64,000 nucleotides of DNA from Liolophura sinensis (GCF_032854445.1 NC_088295.1:870501-934500), one strand, 5' to 3'; positions 48,413 through 61,584 are shown, numbered from the stretch's first letter. The notes: generated by a model not told the origin, from the sequence alone. Made by a program: numbers and translations.

Positions 48413-48418
48413 ATTTAT
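48413..48418 (-). terminator. RRP7A: RRP7A poly(A) signal
   Basis: TTTATT on plus, hence AATAAA on minus, about 50 bases after the RRP7A stop codon. This gives a very short 3' untranslated region. Confidence 0.65.
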
Positions 48419-48467
48419 TCTCCTGAAATACAGTAAATGAAAATAATCAATAATCTGTAGAAGATCA

Positions 48468-51400
48468 TCAATATGGTCTGAACTTCCTGGCCTGTTTCAT
48501 CAAAGCTATCTTTTGTTTGTCTTCTTCAAACTTCTGTCTTAAGGTGGCAATATCTGGAAAAGTGATGAAAACCTTGAGTTCTGCACATATTATAGCAAGG
48601 AGTTACCCACAGATTATAGCAAGGAGTTACGCACATATTATAGCAAGTCAGGAATACCTATATAAATATTCTCCAAAAACAAAATGTCAGGACAAGTATA
48701 GAGTACACTCAACATATTCTCTTGTGCAAAGTTACTTCAGATCAGGGTTAGAAACTTAAGTTTACTCAATGTCAAACAAATATCACTGTCAGCATCAGAT
48801 CAGCAACAAAATGTCAGGACAAGTATAGAGTACACTCAACATATTCTCTTGTGAAAAATACCTCCGATCAGGGTTAGAAACTTGAGTTTACTCAAGGTCA
48901 AATATCACTGTCAGCATCAGATCAGCAACAAAATGTCAGGACAAGTATAGAGTACACTCAACATATCCTCTTTTGCATAGATACCTCAGATTGGTGTTAG
49001 AAACATAAGTTTACTCAATGTCAAACAAATATCACTGTCAGCATCAGATCAGCAACAAAATGTCAGGACAAGTATAGAGTACACTCAACATATTCTCTTG
49101 TGCAAAGATACCTCCGATCAGGGTTAGAAACTTGAGTTTACTCAATGTCAAACAAATATCACTGTCAGCATCAGATCAGCAACAAAATGTCAGGACAAGT
49201 ATAGAGTACACTCAACATATTCTCTTTTGCATAGATACCTCAAATTGGGGTTAGAAACTTGAGTTTACTCAATGTCAAACAAATATCACTGTCAGCATCA
49301 GATCAGCAACAAAATGTCAGGACAAGTATAGAGTACACTCAACATATTCTCTTTTGCACAGATACCTCAGATCAGGATTAGAAACTTGAGTTTACTCAAG
49401 GTCAAACAAATATCACTGTCAGCATCAGATCAGCAACAAAATGTCAGGACAAGTATAGAGTACACTCAACATATTCTCTTTTGCATAAATACCTCAGATT
49501 TTGGTTAGAAACTTGAGTTTACTCAATGTCAAACAAATATCACTGTCAGCATCAGATCAGCAACAAAATGTCAGGACAAGTATAGAGTACACAACATATT
49601 CTCTTGTGCAAAGATACCTCAGATTGGGGTTAGAAACTTGAGTTTACTCAATGTCAAAAAAATATCACTGTCAGCATCAGATCAGCAACAAAATGTCAGG
49701 ACAAGTATAGAGTACACTCAACATATTCTCTTTAGCATAGATACCCCAGATTGGGGTTAGAAACTTGAGTTTACTCAATGTCCAACAAATATCACTGTCA
49801 GCATCAGATCAGCAACAAAATGTCAGGACAAGTATAGAGTACACTCAACACATTCTCTTTTGTATAGATACTTCCGATCAGGGTTAGAAACTTGAGTTTA
49901 CTCAAGGTCAAACAAATATCACTGTCAGCATCAGATCAGCAACAAAATGTCAGGACAAGTATAGAGTACACTCAACATATTCTCTTTTGCACAGATACCT
50001 CCGATCAGGATTAGAAACTTGAGTTTACTCAATGTCAAACAAATATCACTGTCAGCATCAGATCAGCAACAAAATGTCAGGACAAGTATAGAGTACACAA
50101 CATATTCTCTTTTGCATAGATACTTCAGATCAGGATCAGAAACTTGAGTTTACTCAATGTCAAACAAATATCACTGTCAGCATCAGATCAGCAACAAAAT
50201 GTCAGGACAAGTATAGAGTACACAACATATTCTCTTTTGCATAGATACTTCAGATCAGGATCAGAAACTTGAGTTTACTCAATGTCAAACAAATATCACT
50301 GTCAGCATCAGATCAGCAACAAAATGTCAGGACAAGTATAGAGTACACAACATATTCTCTTGTGCAAAGATACCTAAGATTGGGGTTAGAAACTTGAGTT
50401 TACTCAAGGTCAAATATCACTGTCAGCATCAGATCAGCAACAAAATGTCAGGACAAGTATAGAGTACACTCAACATATTCTCTTTTGCACAGATACCTCC
50501 GATCAGGGTTAGAAACTTGAGTTTACTCAAGGTCAAACAAATATCACTGTCAGCATCAGATCAGCAACAAAATGTCAGGACAAGTATAGAGTACACTCAA
50601 CATATTCTCTTGTGCACATATACCTCCGATCAGGGTTAGAAACTTGAGTTTACTCAAGGTCAAACAAATATCACTGTCAGCATCAGATCAGCAACAAAAT
50701 GTCAGGACAAGTATAGAGTACACTCAACATATTCTCTTTTGTATAGATACTTCCGATCAGGGTTAGAAACTTGAGTTTACTCAATGTCAAACAAATATCA
50801 CTGTCAGCATCAGATCAGCAACAAAATGTCAGGACAAGTATAGAGTACACTCAACACATTCTCTTGTGCACATATACCTCCGATCAGGGTTAGAAACTTG
50901 AGTTTACTCAAGGTCAAACAAATATCACTGTCAGCATCAGATCAGCAACAAAATGTCAGGACAAGTATAGAGTACACTCAACATATTCTCTTTTGTATAG
51001 ATACTTCCAATCAGGGTTAGAAACTTGAGTTTACTCAAGGTCAAACAAATATCACTGTCAGCATCAGATCAGCAACAAAATGTCAGGACAAGTATAGAGT
51101 ACACTCAACATATTCTCTTTTGCACAGATACCTCAGATCAGGATTAGAAACTTGAGTTTACTCAATGTCAAACAAATATCACTGTCAGCATCAGATCAGC
51201 AACAAAATGTCAGGACAAGTATAGAGTACACTCAACATATTCTCTTGTGCACATATACCTCCGATCAGGGTTAGAAACTTGAGTTTACTCAATGTCAAAC
51301 AAATATCACTGTCATCATCAGATCAGCAACAAAATGTCAGGACAAGTATAGAGTACACTCAACATATTCTCTTGTGCACATATACCTCCGATCAGGGTTA

Positions 51401-54400
51401 GAAACTTGAGTTTACTCAAGGTCAAATATCACTGTCAGCATCAGTTCAATGAGAAAAAGCACCAGAAAGCCATTGTCACACTAGTTTCACTGCATTTCTT
51501 GGGAACATGAGACTGCGGAGGGTTAGGGTTAGCCTGAACCAACAGACTACTACATGTGCAGTTCTTGGATATACATATAGTGTTCAAGCATGCATAATTG
51601 CATATCAAATAGTCTGTCAAAGACAAAACATGGAGAAGAAAAAATACTTACGCTCCATTTTAGACTCTCTCAACTGGAATGAATAGAAGTTTAGCAGTTC
51701 CTGAAAATACAATCATTTTCATGAGATTAAAAGAAAAAAAAATTCCTGAAGCACAAAATTTTATAAATCGGCTCTATAAAAATATCAACAAATCAAGCAA
51801 ATGTAATCACACAACGGACAAAATTTCAAAAGAGCTGTAGTTTCTGCATTTGTACAAATAAAAAGGACTGATTATATTAGTAAATGTAACTTATAGTTTT
51901 AATTTATTTCTTTATTTGATTGATGTTTTACGCCATACTCAAGAATATTTCGCTGATACAACTGCGGCCAGCATTATGGTCAGCTGAAACGGGGCAGAGC
52001 CAGAGGAAAACACATGACCATCCGCAGGTTGCTGGCAGACCCTTACAGCTTTAAAATACAACAAAGTCTGAAACAAGGGTCAGCTTGCTGAGGGAATTGT
52101 ACATTGTCTTCCAAACAGTTCACATAAACCGTCACCTTTTCTTTCCGCTTTTTCTTCTCTTTGACATTAATTCGTTTTTCATGGACCTCTGTTCTGGGAG
52201 CACCTTTATTTTTCCCATGTCTGGTCACCGTCACCCAGCCGTCCTCATCTGGAACTCCCTCATTCTCTTTGGCTTTTTGAAGTTCCTTATAATTTAAAGA
52301 GATACTATATTACAATCATTTCATGTAAAGGTATCTATGAAGTATGGCTATCAGACATTAGGTCTGGGTTCAATAAAACCCCTGATTACAGTTTCCTTGG
52401 GCCATTTTCTTTGTTTTGCGTTCTCTGAAGACCACATGTCCTCAACCGATAGTTTAAGCTTAAATTTCATGTGGGGAAATTACATTACAAAATTCAATTA
52501 AATATGAAAACCAAGCAAACCACGAAACAGACAGACAATCGTCAAAAAACAAAAATCACAATGTTGGTCAATGATCAATCCAATGACTTACCAATAAGAG
52601 TTATGAATGCTGGTAACAAACCACTGACAACACCTGTAATACGGTAATGTTAGGACAGGTATTTCTGACTGGAATCCATCACTGAGAAGGTCACTATTGG
52701 GGAGCTGCATCCCCAATAAACTACTTGTAATAAAAGACAATGTATGGTTACCTCCTCTTGGTTCTGGTCAAACTTTGTCATAAAATCCTCAATTTCAGCC
52801 TGCAGCTCCCGGGTGTCTACCCCTGCTCCAACCTCTAAGTACTGCTGCTTCCACTCTGGAACGAAGTAAAAGAGTATGAGCATACCTCAGTAATATACAT
52901 GAACACAAGGGCATAACCAAGAACAAAGATTTGTCAACTGAATGTACATGTAACATATACAGTTCCCTACCTGAAAACAGTTTCCTACCAAAGACAAATA
53001 ATTTGCGGCCAATCCTGTGCTTAACATAAGAAAAGTTTTATTTAATCATACTCCGCAATTTCTATGTAATTTATGGACTCAGTGGCTTGAGTCAGCTCTT
53101 CATCACTGTCTTTCCTTATACGTTAAATGTTTGGGGATTTTCAGCAAAGCCATCAATCTCTTTGATGACTTTTGGGACAGCCAGCAAAGCAATCAATCTC
53201 TTTGATGACTTTTGGGACAACCAGCAAAGCCATCAATCTCTTTGATGACTTTCGGGATAGCCAGCAAAGCCATCAATCTCTTTGATGACTTTCGAGACAA
53301 GCAGCAAAGCCATCAATCTCTTTGATGACTTTCGGGACAAGGAGCAAAGCCATCAATCTCTTTGATGACTTTTGGGACAACCAGCAAAGCCATCAATCTC
53401 TTTGATGACTTTTGGGACAACCAGCGAAGCCATCAATCTCTTTGATGACTTTCGAGACAAGCAGCAAAGCCATCAATCTCTTTGATGACTTTCGGGACAA
53501 GCAGCAAAGCCATCAATCTCTTTGATGACTTTCGAGACAGCCAGCAAAGCCATCAATCTCTTTGATGACTTTCGAGACAACCAGCAAAGCCATCAATCTC
53601 TTTGATGACTTTCGAGACAACCAGCAAAGCCATCAATCTCTTTGATGACTTTCGGGACACGCAGCAAAGCCATCAATCTCTTTGATGACTTTCGAGACAG
53701 CCAGCAAAGCCATCAATCTCTTTGATGACTTTCGAGACAACCAGCAAAGCCATCAATCTCTTTGATGACTTTCAAGACAACCAGCAAAGCCATCAATCTC
53801 TTTGATGACTTTCGAGACAACCAGCAAAGCCATCAATCTCTTTGATGACTTTCGAGACAACCAGCAAAGCCATCAATCTCTTTGATGACTTTCTGGACAA
53901 CCAGCAAAGCCATCAATCTCTTTGATGACTTTCAAGACAACCAGCAAAGCCATCAATCTCTTTGATGACTTTCGAGACAAGCAGCAAAGCCATTAATCTC
54001 TTTGGTGACTTTTCAGAGGAAAAGTTTATGGATGGATAAGTCAGACAAAAATCAATCTGCAGATTACAATGTTGACGACACAAGGACAACCTCACTCACT
54101 TTTGATCCCGGTCAGCAAGGGATGATCGACTGTGGACAGTGTCCGGGCTTTCTCAAACGGGATACTTTTTGCTTTTGCTATGGATCCTGGACTCCTGAAC
54201 ACTACGTATGCTACCCTAAATCCCTTCAAATGTAAACAAAAAAAAAATAGATAAATAATAAAATGTTACATATTTCAAAATCTCAGTAGATGAGCTACAT
54301 TCCATCAACAATTTACATGCACTTAAAAGAATATACAGATTTTTACTAAGAATACACTTATCATAGTTTGAAATTGTTAGCCAAATACAAAACTAAATTT

Positions 54401-57400
54401 CACTGCTAACGCATCAAACCGGGGTTGAAGTTGGTATTTCCCGCCTATAGCTGTGTGGCGTGACTTTTCTCCAACCACATTGTGTCTTTATGCACTGTGA
54501 TATAAACAAGTTGATTAGAAAGCATACACTATTCCTCATCACCAATACATTGTAGCTAGACCATTCATCATGTACATTAAGATGTGCCAAATGTAGTCTA
54601 AAGGTCTTTGGACAATTTTTTAAGGAATCCTATTTCCTCAAACAACCTTGCCAACTTGCCTGCTCGGCCAGGCACAAGCATTTCTATTGCGGATCAGCAG
54701 TGTGTCCAGCATCCTATTTCCTCAAACAACCTTGCTAACTTGCCTGCTCGGCCAGGCACATACATTTCTATCGCCGATCAGCAGTGTATCCAGCATCCTA
54801 TTTCCTCAAACAACCTTGCCAACTTAACTGCTCGGCCACGCAAGTACATTTCTATCGCCGATCAGCAGTGTGTCCAGCATCCTATTTCCTCAAACAACCT
54901 TGCCAACTTGCCTGCTCGGCCAGGCAAGTACATTTCTATCGCCGATCAGCAGTGTATCCAGCATCCTATTTCCTCAAACAATCTTGCCAACTTGCCTGCT
55001 CGGCCAGGCACACGCATTTCTATCACCGATCAACAGTATACCCAGCATCCTATTTCCTCAAACAACCTTGCCAACTTGCCTGCTCGACCAGGCACACGCA
55101 TTTCTATCACCAGTCAGCAGTGTATCCAGCATCCTATTTCCTCAAACAACCTTGCCAACTTGCCTGCTCGGCCAGGCAAGTACATTTCTATCACCAATCA
55201 ACAGTATATCCAGCATCCTATTTCCTCAAACAATCTTGCCAACTTGCCTGCTTGGCCAGGCACACGCATTTCTATCACCAGTCAGCAGTGTATCCAGCAT
55301 CCTATTTCCTCAAACAACCTTGCCAACTTGCCTGCTCGGCCAGGCACATGCATTTCTATCACCGATCAACAGTATATCCAGCATCCTATTTCCTCAAACA
55401 ACCTTGCCAACTTGCCTGCTTGGCCAGGCACACGCATTTCTATCACCAATCAACAGTATATCCAGCATCCTATTTCCTCAAACAATCTTGCCAACTTGCC
55501 TGCTCGGCCAGGCCCGTACATTTCTATTACCGATCAGCAGTGTATCCAGCATCCTATTTCCTCAAACAACCTTGCCAACTTGCCTGCTCGGCCAGGCACA
55601 CGCATTTCTATCACCGATCAACAGTATATCCAGCATCCTATTTCATCAAACAACCTTGCCAACTTGCCTGCTCGGCCAGGCACATACATTTCTATCACCG
55701 ATCAACAGTATATCCAGCATCCTATTTCCTCAAACAACCTTGCCAACTTGCCTGCTCAGCCAGGCAAGTACATTTCTATCGCCAATCAACAGTATATCCA
55801 GCATCCTATTTCCTCAAACAATCTTGCCAACCTCGGCCAGGCACACGCATTTCTATCACCAATCAGCAGTGTATCCAGCATCCTATTTACTAAAACAACC
55901 TTGCCAACCATGAAGGTTAACAAAAACCCATGGGCTTTGTAGTCTAAATTGGCTGCTATAAAGGCCCACCTATGAAGGTTAACAAAAACCCATGGGCTTT
56001 GCAGTCTAAACTGTCTGCTATAAAGGCCCACCTATGAAGGTTAACAGGAGCATGCGGGCTTTGCAGTCTAAATAGGACAAGCGATAAGAGGCAGTTAGTA
56101 GAAAATATATTTCTGTGGGGGACTGAAGTGGAAAATGAGCGTAAACCAGATACACATATATACATTGTGTGCTCCATGATCACATCTGTACACAGAGTTT
56201 TTGATTGATTGTTATCGTGAATGTATCTATCCAGATTTGGAATGCTCCAATAAAATGTGTGTCTTAATTTCAAGAAAGAATTGTTTAAAGAAGAAGGCTT
56301 AAAGCAAGAAGATTTCTACAATATACTAGCATTAATTCACAGTTTGCAGGACAGATCCTTTGTTTCGTGTCCAACTGTTCTATTTTTAAATCCCTAAATG
56401 TTATATGAGTTTCAGTACAAAAAAACATTCTAGGCAAGTGAAAATATTTTTCTGGTCAAGCATTTTTAGGATTCTGGTTGCCCTGATGGCAACAAACTGA
56501 AAACGTTAAGTTACACCACTGCATGTTACAAATATGAATATGAACATGTCTGGCTCTTACGTCACTGTTGGAATGTTTCCTGTATGTCACTACAAAGGTA
56601 GTTTCTTACTTTGACCAGTGCAGACTCCGGAAAATACTTTGATCTGTTAATTACAGGTGGGTCTGATGTTGGCGATGTGTGAAAGTAGACATGCTGGACT
56701 TTTCCACAGTCAGAAAATAGCCTCTTGAAACACTCCTGAAAGGTGTAAGGAAACAGAGGAAGATGATCCACACATCTGATTTTACCTCAACACAATACAG
56801 CAGTATCTTTAGACTTTATCACACAACAGTATCTTACCTCATCACAACACAGCAGTATCTTACCACATCACAATACAGCAGTATCTTACCTCATCACAAT
56901 ACAACAGTATCTTTATACTTCATCACAACACAGCAGTATCTTTATACCTCATCACAACACAGCAGTATCTTACCTCATCATAATATAGCAGTATCTTACC
57001 TCATCACAATACAGCAGTATCTTACCTCATCACAACACAGCAGTATCTTACATCACCACAATACAGCAGTATCTTATACCTCATCACAATACAGCAGTAT
57101 CTTTAGACTTTATCACACAACAGTATCTTACCTCATCACACCACAGCAGTATCTTACCTCATCACAACACAGCAATATCTTACATCATCACAATACAGCA
57201 GTATCTTACCTCATCACAACACAGCAGGATCTTATACCTCATCACAACACAGCAGTATCTTACACCTCATCACAATACAGCAGTATCTTACCTCATCACA
57301 ACACAGCAGTATCTTACCTCACCACAATACAGCAGGATCTTATACCTCATCACAACACAGCAGTGTCTTACCACATCACAACACAACAGTATCTTACCTC

Positions 57401-60400
57401 ATCACAATACAGCAGTATCTTACCTCACCACAATACAGCAGGGTCTTATATCATCACAATACAGCAGTATCTTACCTCACCACAATACAGCAGGATCTTA
57501 TACCTCATCACAACACAGCAGTATCTTACCTCATCACAACAGAGCAGTATCTTACCTCATCACAATACAGCAGTATCTTACCTCATCACAATACAGCAGT
57601 GTCTTACTGCATCACAATATAGCAGTATCTTACCTCATCACAACACAGCAGTATCTTACCTCATCACAATACAGCAGGATCTCATACCTCATCACGATAC
57701 AACAGTATCTTACCTCATCATAATACAGCAGTATCTTTATACCTCATCACAACACAGCAGTATCTTACCTCATCACAACACAGCAGTATCTTACCTCACC
57801 ACAATACAGCAGGATCTTATACCTCACCACAACACAGCAGTATCTTACCTCATCATAATATAGCAGTATCTTATACCTCATCACAACACAGCAGTATCTT
57901 ACCTCATCACAATACAGCAGTATCTTACCTCATCACAATACAGCAGTATCTTACATCACCACAATACAGCAGGATCTTATACCTCATCACAACACAGCAG
58001 TATCTTACCTCATCACAACACAACAGTATCTTACCTCATCACAACACAGCAGTATCTTACCTCATCACAATACAGCAGTATCTTATACCTCATCACAACA
58101 CAGCGGTATCTTATACCTCATCACAACACAGCAGTATCTTACCTCATCATAATATAGCAGTATCTTATACCTCATCACAACACAGCAGTATCTTACCTCA
58201 TCACAATACAGCAGTATCTTACCTCATCACAATACAGCAGTATCTTACCTCATCACAATACAGCAGTATCTTACCTCATCACAATACAGCAGTATCTTTT
58301 ATCTTACCTCATCACAACACAGCAGTATCTTACCTCATCACAACACAGCAGTATCTTACCTCATCATAATATAGCAGTATCTTATACCTCATCACAACAC
58401 AGCAGTATCTTACCTCATCACAATACAGCAGTATCTTACCTCATCATAATATAGCAGTATCTTACCTCATCAAAATACAGCAATATCTTACCTCATCACA
58501 ATATAACAGTATCTTACCTCAGCACAAGACAGCAGTACCTTATACCTCATCACAACACAGCAGTATCTTACCTCATCACAATACAGCAGTATCTTACTTC
58601 ATCACAACACAGCAAAATCTTACCTCATCACAATACAGAAAAATCTTACCTCATCACAATACAGCAGTATCTTATATCATCACAATACAGCAGTATCTTA
58701 CTGCATCACAATATAGCAGTATCTTACTGCATCACAATATAGCAGTATCTTACCTCATCACAACACAGCAGTATCTTATACCTCATCACAACACAACAGA
58801 ATCTTACCTCATCACAACACAGCAATATCTTACACCTCATCACAATACAGCAATATCTTACCTCATCACAACACAGCAGTGTCTTACCTCACCACAATAC
58901 AGCAGTATCTTACCTCATCACATTACAACAGTATCTTACCTCATCACAATACAGCAGTATCGTACCTCATCGCAATACAGCAGTATCTTACCTCATCACA
59001 ACACAGCAGTATCTTACCTCATCACAATAAAACAGTATCTTTATACCTCATCACAACACAGCAGTATCTTACCTCATCACAACACAGCAGTATCTTACCT
59101 CATCACAATACAGCAGTATCTTACCTTATCACAAAAACAACAGTATCTTTATACCTCATCACAATACAGCATTATCTTACCTCATCACAATATGGTGGAA
59201 CACCCACAACAAACAAAGTTCTGTCTTTCGGTTTACAAGAACTGCTTTCTCTGACAGAATGTTCCTTTAAGTACAACTGATGGCAAGCTTTACTTCTTTC
59301 ACTGAATTTCACTTGTATGACTGAAACATCAAAACAGAAAATGTAGATGAATATATTTTATCAATATTTGTGGTACCAGGTTTAATTTTCTACATACAGA
59401 ATTCCATTGGCTTTAAGGCTCAAGAATATTTTGAATATTTACAATTTTACATTCCAAACTATAGGTGAAATATCTACTGTTCAAAGAGGGATATAATGAG
59501 TTAACTTGAACTGTTGTTCCTTTTGTGTGGAGGAAACTAGACTGTGCTTAGCATTAAAGGTGGAAAAAGCATAAAAATTACAAAAGGTTCAGATGAGTGC
59601 AAAAAGTTAGATGTAACTTTTTTCCCCAACTTTTCTTTAAAGAGAAAAAAAAGACACTTCAAAATACTTTTGGTAAGGTGGATACATGTATTTGAGATAA
59701 CCTCTTGGTATTTATTGTCTGTGTAATAATGCCATAAATGAGGATGCATTACATGTTTAATATATCTGCACTAGAATTTGGTCTTCTCATCTACAAATGT
59801 ATTCAACCTGGGGTTTGATCATATTTGTATTTTCAATATCCTTTGGCAGTGCTTTGGCAGGATACTGGTCAAACATTCCTCTTATGCTATTAAGTTGGAA
59901 GGCAGGATGTCTCCAGCTGGAACAGCATGTACTTGTGAGATAACTGACAGCACCAGAAAGCCCAGTCATATTTTTTTTCCATGTGCTCAAAAGGTTGGAG
60001 AAAAGTTGTCAGAAAGAAAAGGTAATTCTGAAGAGTGGTAACTCTCATTTGATCAATGCAGTTGAGAGAGTTATAGAGAAAAACAGCCACAGATGTCCAA
60101 TTTGCAGCGAGGATGATTTATTGCAGTTTCACAGATGCATCACTCCCCCCCCCCAGCAAAAATATACTTTCAAGACTACACTGCTCAAATGAGAGTTACT
60201 ACACTCTAGACAGTTAGAGTTACCCCACATTATTCTGTACATGTAGTTCACTGAAATTAAATGTTGAGGTTTTCAACAATTTCTGATATTTTTATGCCTC
60301 ACTGTTTAATCATTGAATTAAAAAAAACAGTTGGTTCATTCTGCACGGCACTTTGCTGAAAGAAGTGGGCCATTAAATCCACTTTAAAATGGCTGCACAT

Positions 60401-61584
60401 GCCAATTTCTGGTGTGTATTAATGAGAATAGAGCCTTTCTTCCCACTCCTGCAAGTGTAAACCCATTCCCAAATTCAAATATTGTTGAAGTCTACAGAAA
60501 AACTTCTTCGTCACAATAACTCTGTGCGGTCATGGCGAGTCAGGTGTACTAAAATTTCAGCACCATGCACCAAAAGATACAGAAATCAATCTAACAAGAC
60601 ATGATCATGCTTCAAATGGCAAGTTTAGAGATTTCATCAGTCATTATGGATGTAGAATAGACAGAACAATTTGCCCAGCCTGTCAAGCAAGAAAAATCAA
60701 TTCTAAACGCTCCTGCCTAGGTTTGTGGCTATCATGGGCACATCTGTTTCGTTACCCATGTTTTCAGTCCGTGTCCTCAGACAGAATCCAGACTTTGGAT
60801 GCACCCATATTTCGCGCATGCTCACTGCAATTTTACTAAGAGTCAACGCTTTATTAGACATCCTAACTAGTCCGAAATGGATTTAATCATATATGAGTGA
60901 TTGAAAGCATCATTTTCATCAACAGACATTGGTGTGTGCTGCTTTTTTTAGACTGAATTAATGAGACTGACTGGATTCAGTTCAATGATTAAACACTGTG
61001 GTAGGTAAATATCAGAAATTGCTGAAAATAGACCTTGATGTTTAATTATACTGAGTTATTATATGACACCAGGCCAACCAGTCCTGTCTTCTTGCAGTAA
61101 CAAGTACCATTTTTAAAGTCTTTGACATGACCCGACCTGGGTCTGATCCCGGGTTTTATGAGTTCGAGTTAATGCGATTAGGCGAAAGAAGCGGTCTACT
61201 AGAAAAGCCTGTAATAAAACCACGGCACTGTGTAGTGAATCGTACAAGCGTAAAGGCAATACAATGCTGAGAATTGACTGTACCTACATCTAAATTCTAA
61301 CACTGATACAGGTGAACAAAGTTAAATTAACAAGCATTCTACATGTACAGCTGTACAGGTACACATGTAAGCCTAGAAGGTTGAAGGCTAGATGATGATG
61401 GCCATGCTATGCCGATTACAGTGAACAATGACAGACAACATCAATATCACTTGTTTAGCAATATACATATGGTAGTTCTGGACAAGCCTGTTTAACCTGT
61501 CCTAAGGAAAACAGTTAAATCTTTGCTAAATTGACCTGTAAATCCTTGGATGATTACAACACCATGTGCTTCTGAGTTTGCCAT
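48468..61584 (-). CDS. RRP7A: Ribosomal RNA-processing protein 7 homolog A, 8 exons
   Basis: Minus-strand exons in order: 61536-61584, 59181-59320, 56610-56735, 54100-54223, 52752-52855, 52136-52285, 51652-51700, 48468-48553. All junctions are GT-AG and all phases agree, giving 828 bases or 275 residues; human RRP7A has 280. Matching signatures are VKFSERSKACHQLYL, RTLFVVGVPPYCDE, GFRVAYVVFR, GVPDEDGWVTVTRHG, KELLNFYSFQLRESKME and the C-terminal MKQARKFRPY. RRP7 proteins act in the nucleolus in the small-subunit processome for 18S rRNA maturation. Residues about 50-145 form the RRM-like domain; the C-terminal part is a basic helical tail. The ATG at 61584 gives MANSEAHG and lies 16 codons before the conserved start. 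Introns hold four large satellites. The 52136 exon uses a weaker donor, GTGACG. Confidence 0.95.
48575..51440. repeat. 127 bp satellite in the last RRP7A intron
   Basis: About 22 units of 127 bases (core AACAAAATGTCAGGACAAGT), some with 3-5 base deletions. Units fall into subtypes by a variable CTTTTGCATAGATACC/CTTGTGCAAAGATACC segment. A small 27 base triplet (TTATAGCAAGGAGTTAC) lies at 48585-48650, next to the final exon. Confidence 0.95.
51905..52044 (-). mobile_element. 5'-truncated SINE
   Basis: The minus strand shows the SINE 3' half: CCTGCGG-like ACCTGCGGATGGTC, CCATAATGCTGGCCGC, then AATATTCTTGAGTATGGCGT and an ATCAAATAAAG tail. It lies in the RRP7A intron between the 52136 and 51652 exons, in the same orientation as the gene. 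Confidence 0.8.
53140..54010. repeat. 40 bp minisatellite in RRP7A intron 4
   Basis: About 22 copies of a 40 base unit (core AAAGCCATCAATCTCTTTGA) of almost constant length. It ends about 90 bases from the exon at 54100. Confidence 0.95.
54635..55890. repeat. 84 bp satellite in RRP7A intron 3, open in three plus frames
   Basis: About 15 copies of an 84 base unit (core CATCCTATTTCCTCAAACAA). As 84 is 28 codons and the unit lacks stops, the three plus frames are open for 444, 369 and 347 codons. The plus strand is antisense to RRP7A. No splice or promoter evidence for an antisense gene is visible, so I list it as a repeat. Confidence 0.95.
55908..56075. repeat. 62 bp tandem repeat, 2.6 copies
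   Basis: Units of 62 bases sharing CATGGGCTTTGCAGTCTAAA and CACCTATGAAGGTTAACA lie beside the 84 bp array in RRP7A intron 3. Confidence 0.9.
56785..59180 (-). repeat. 26 bp minisatellite grown from the RRP7A exon 2/intron boundary
   Basis: On minus, exon 2 ends CCATATTGTGATGAG and the intron begins GTAAGATAATGCTG. The next 2.4 kb is about 90 copies of TATTGTGATGAG|GTAAGATACTGCTG, that is 12 exon bases (Tyr-Cys-Asp-Glu) and 14 intron bases. Most units keep GAG|GTAAGA; a minority have GAG|GTATAA with a 2 base gain. The array starts at the genuine donor with no spacer. A TAA lies seven bases into the intron in the exon frame, so use of any later donor would truncate the protein. Confidence 0.95.
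59545..59850 (+). repeat. Dispersed repeat copy A in RRP7A intron 1
   Basis: The block at 59762-59850 (GCACTAGAATTTGGTCTTCT ...) matches 62940-63020 on the same strand at roughly 80 percent by eye. The block at 59545-59740 matches 63110-63310 on the opposite strand (shared ACCTCTTGGTAT-type segments). It is an unclassified interspersed repeat or a rearranged segmental copy. Confidence 0.65.
60030..60208. mobile_element. MITE-like element with terminal inverted repeats
   Basis: GTAACTCTCATTTGA at 60038-60052 is the exact complement of TCAAATGAGAGTTAC at 60185-60199, and similarity extends to about 30 bases with small gaps. The inside contains an open frame with HRCPICSEDDLLQFHRC and a run of ten C. 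The size suggests a short non-autonomous DNA element, family not recognised. Confidence 0.55.
60489..60839 (+). other. Cysteine-containing open segment of unknown origin
   Basis: 116 codons open between stops, without an initiating ATG at its start, containing LCGHGESGV, TRHDHASNGKFRDF and CRIDRTICPACQARK. The CxxC pair with flanking Cys looks like a zinc ribbon, and a similar CPxC motif lies 400 bases upstream inside the MITE-like element. It may be a decayed transposon or captured exon in RRP7A intron 1, antisense to the gene. No family is recognised. Confidence 0.3.

Noticed and set aside
56763-59280. Plus-strand Tyr/Ser/Gln-rich frames (366 and 133 codons)
   Set aside because: Antisense reading of the 26 bp repeat that derives from the RRP7A exon 2 boundary.
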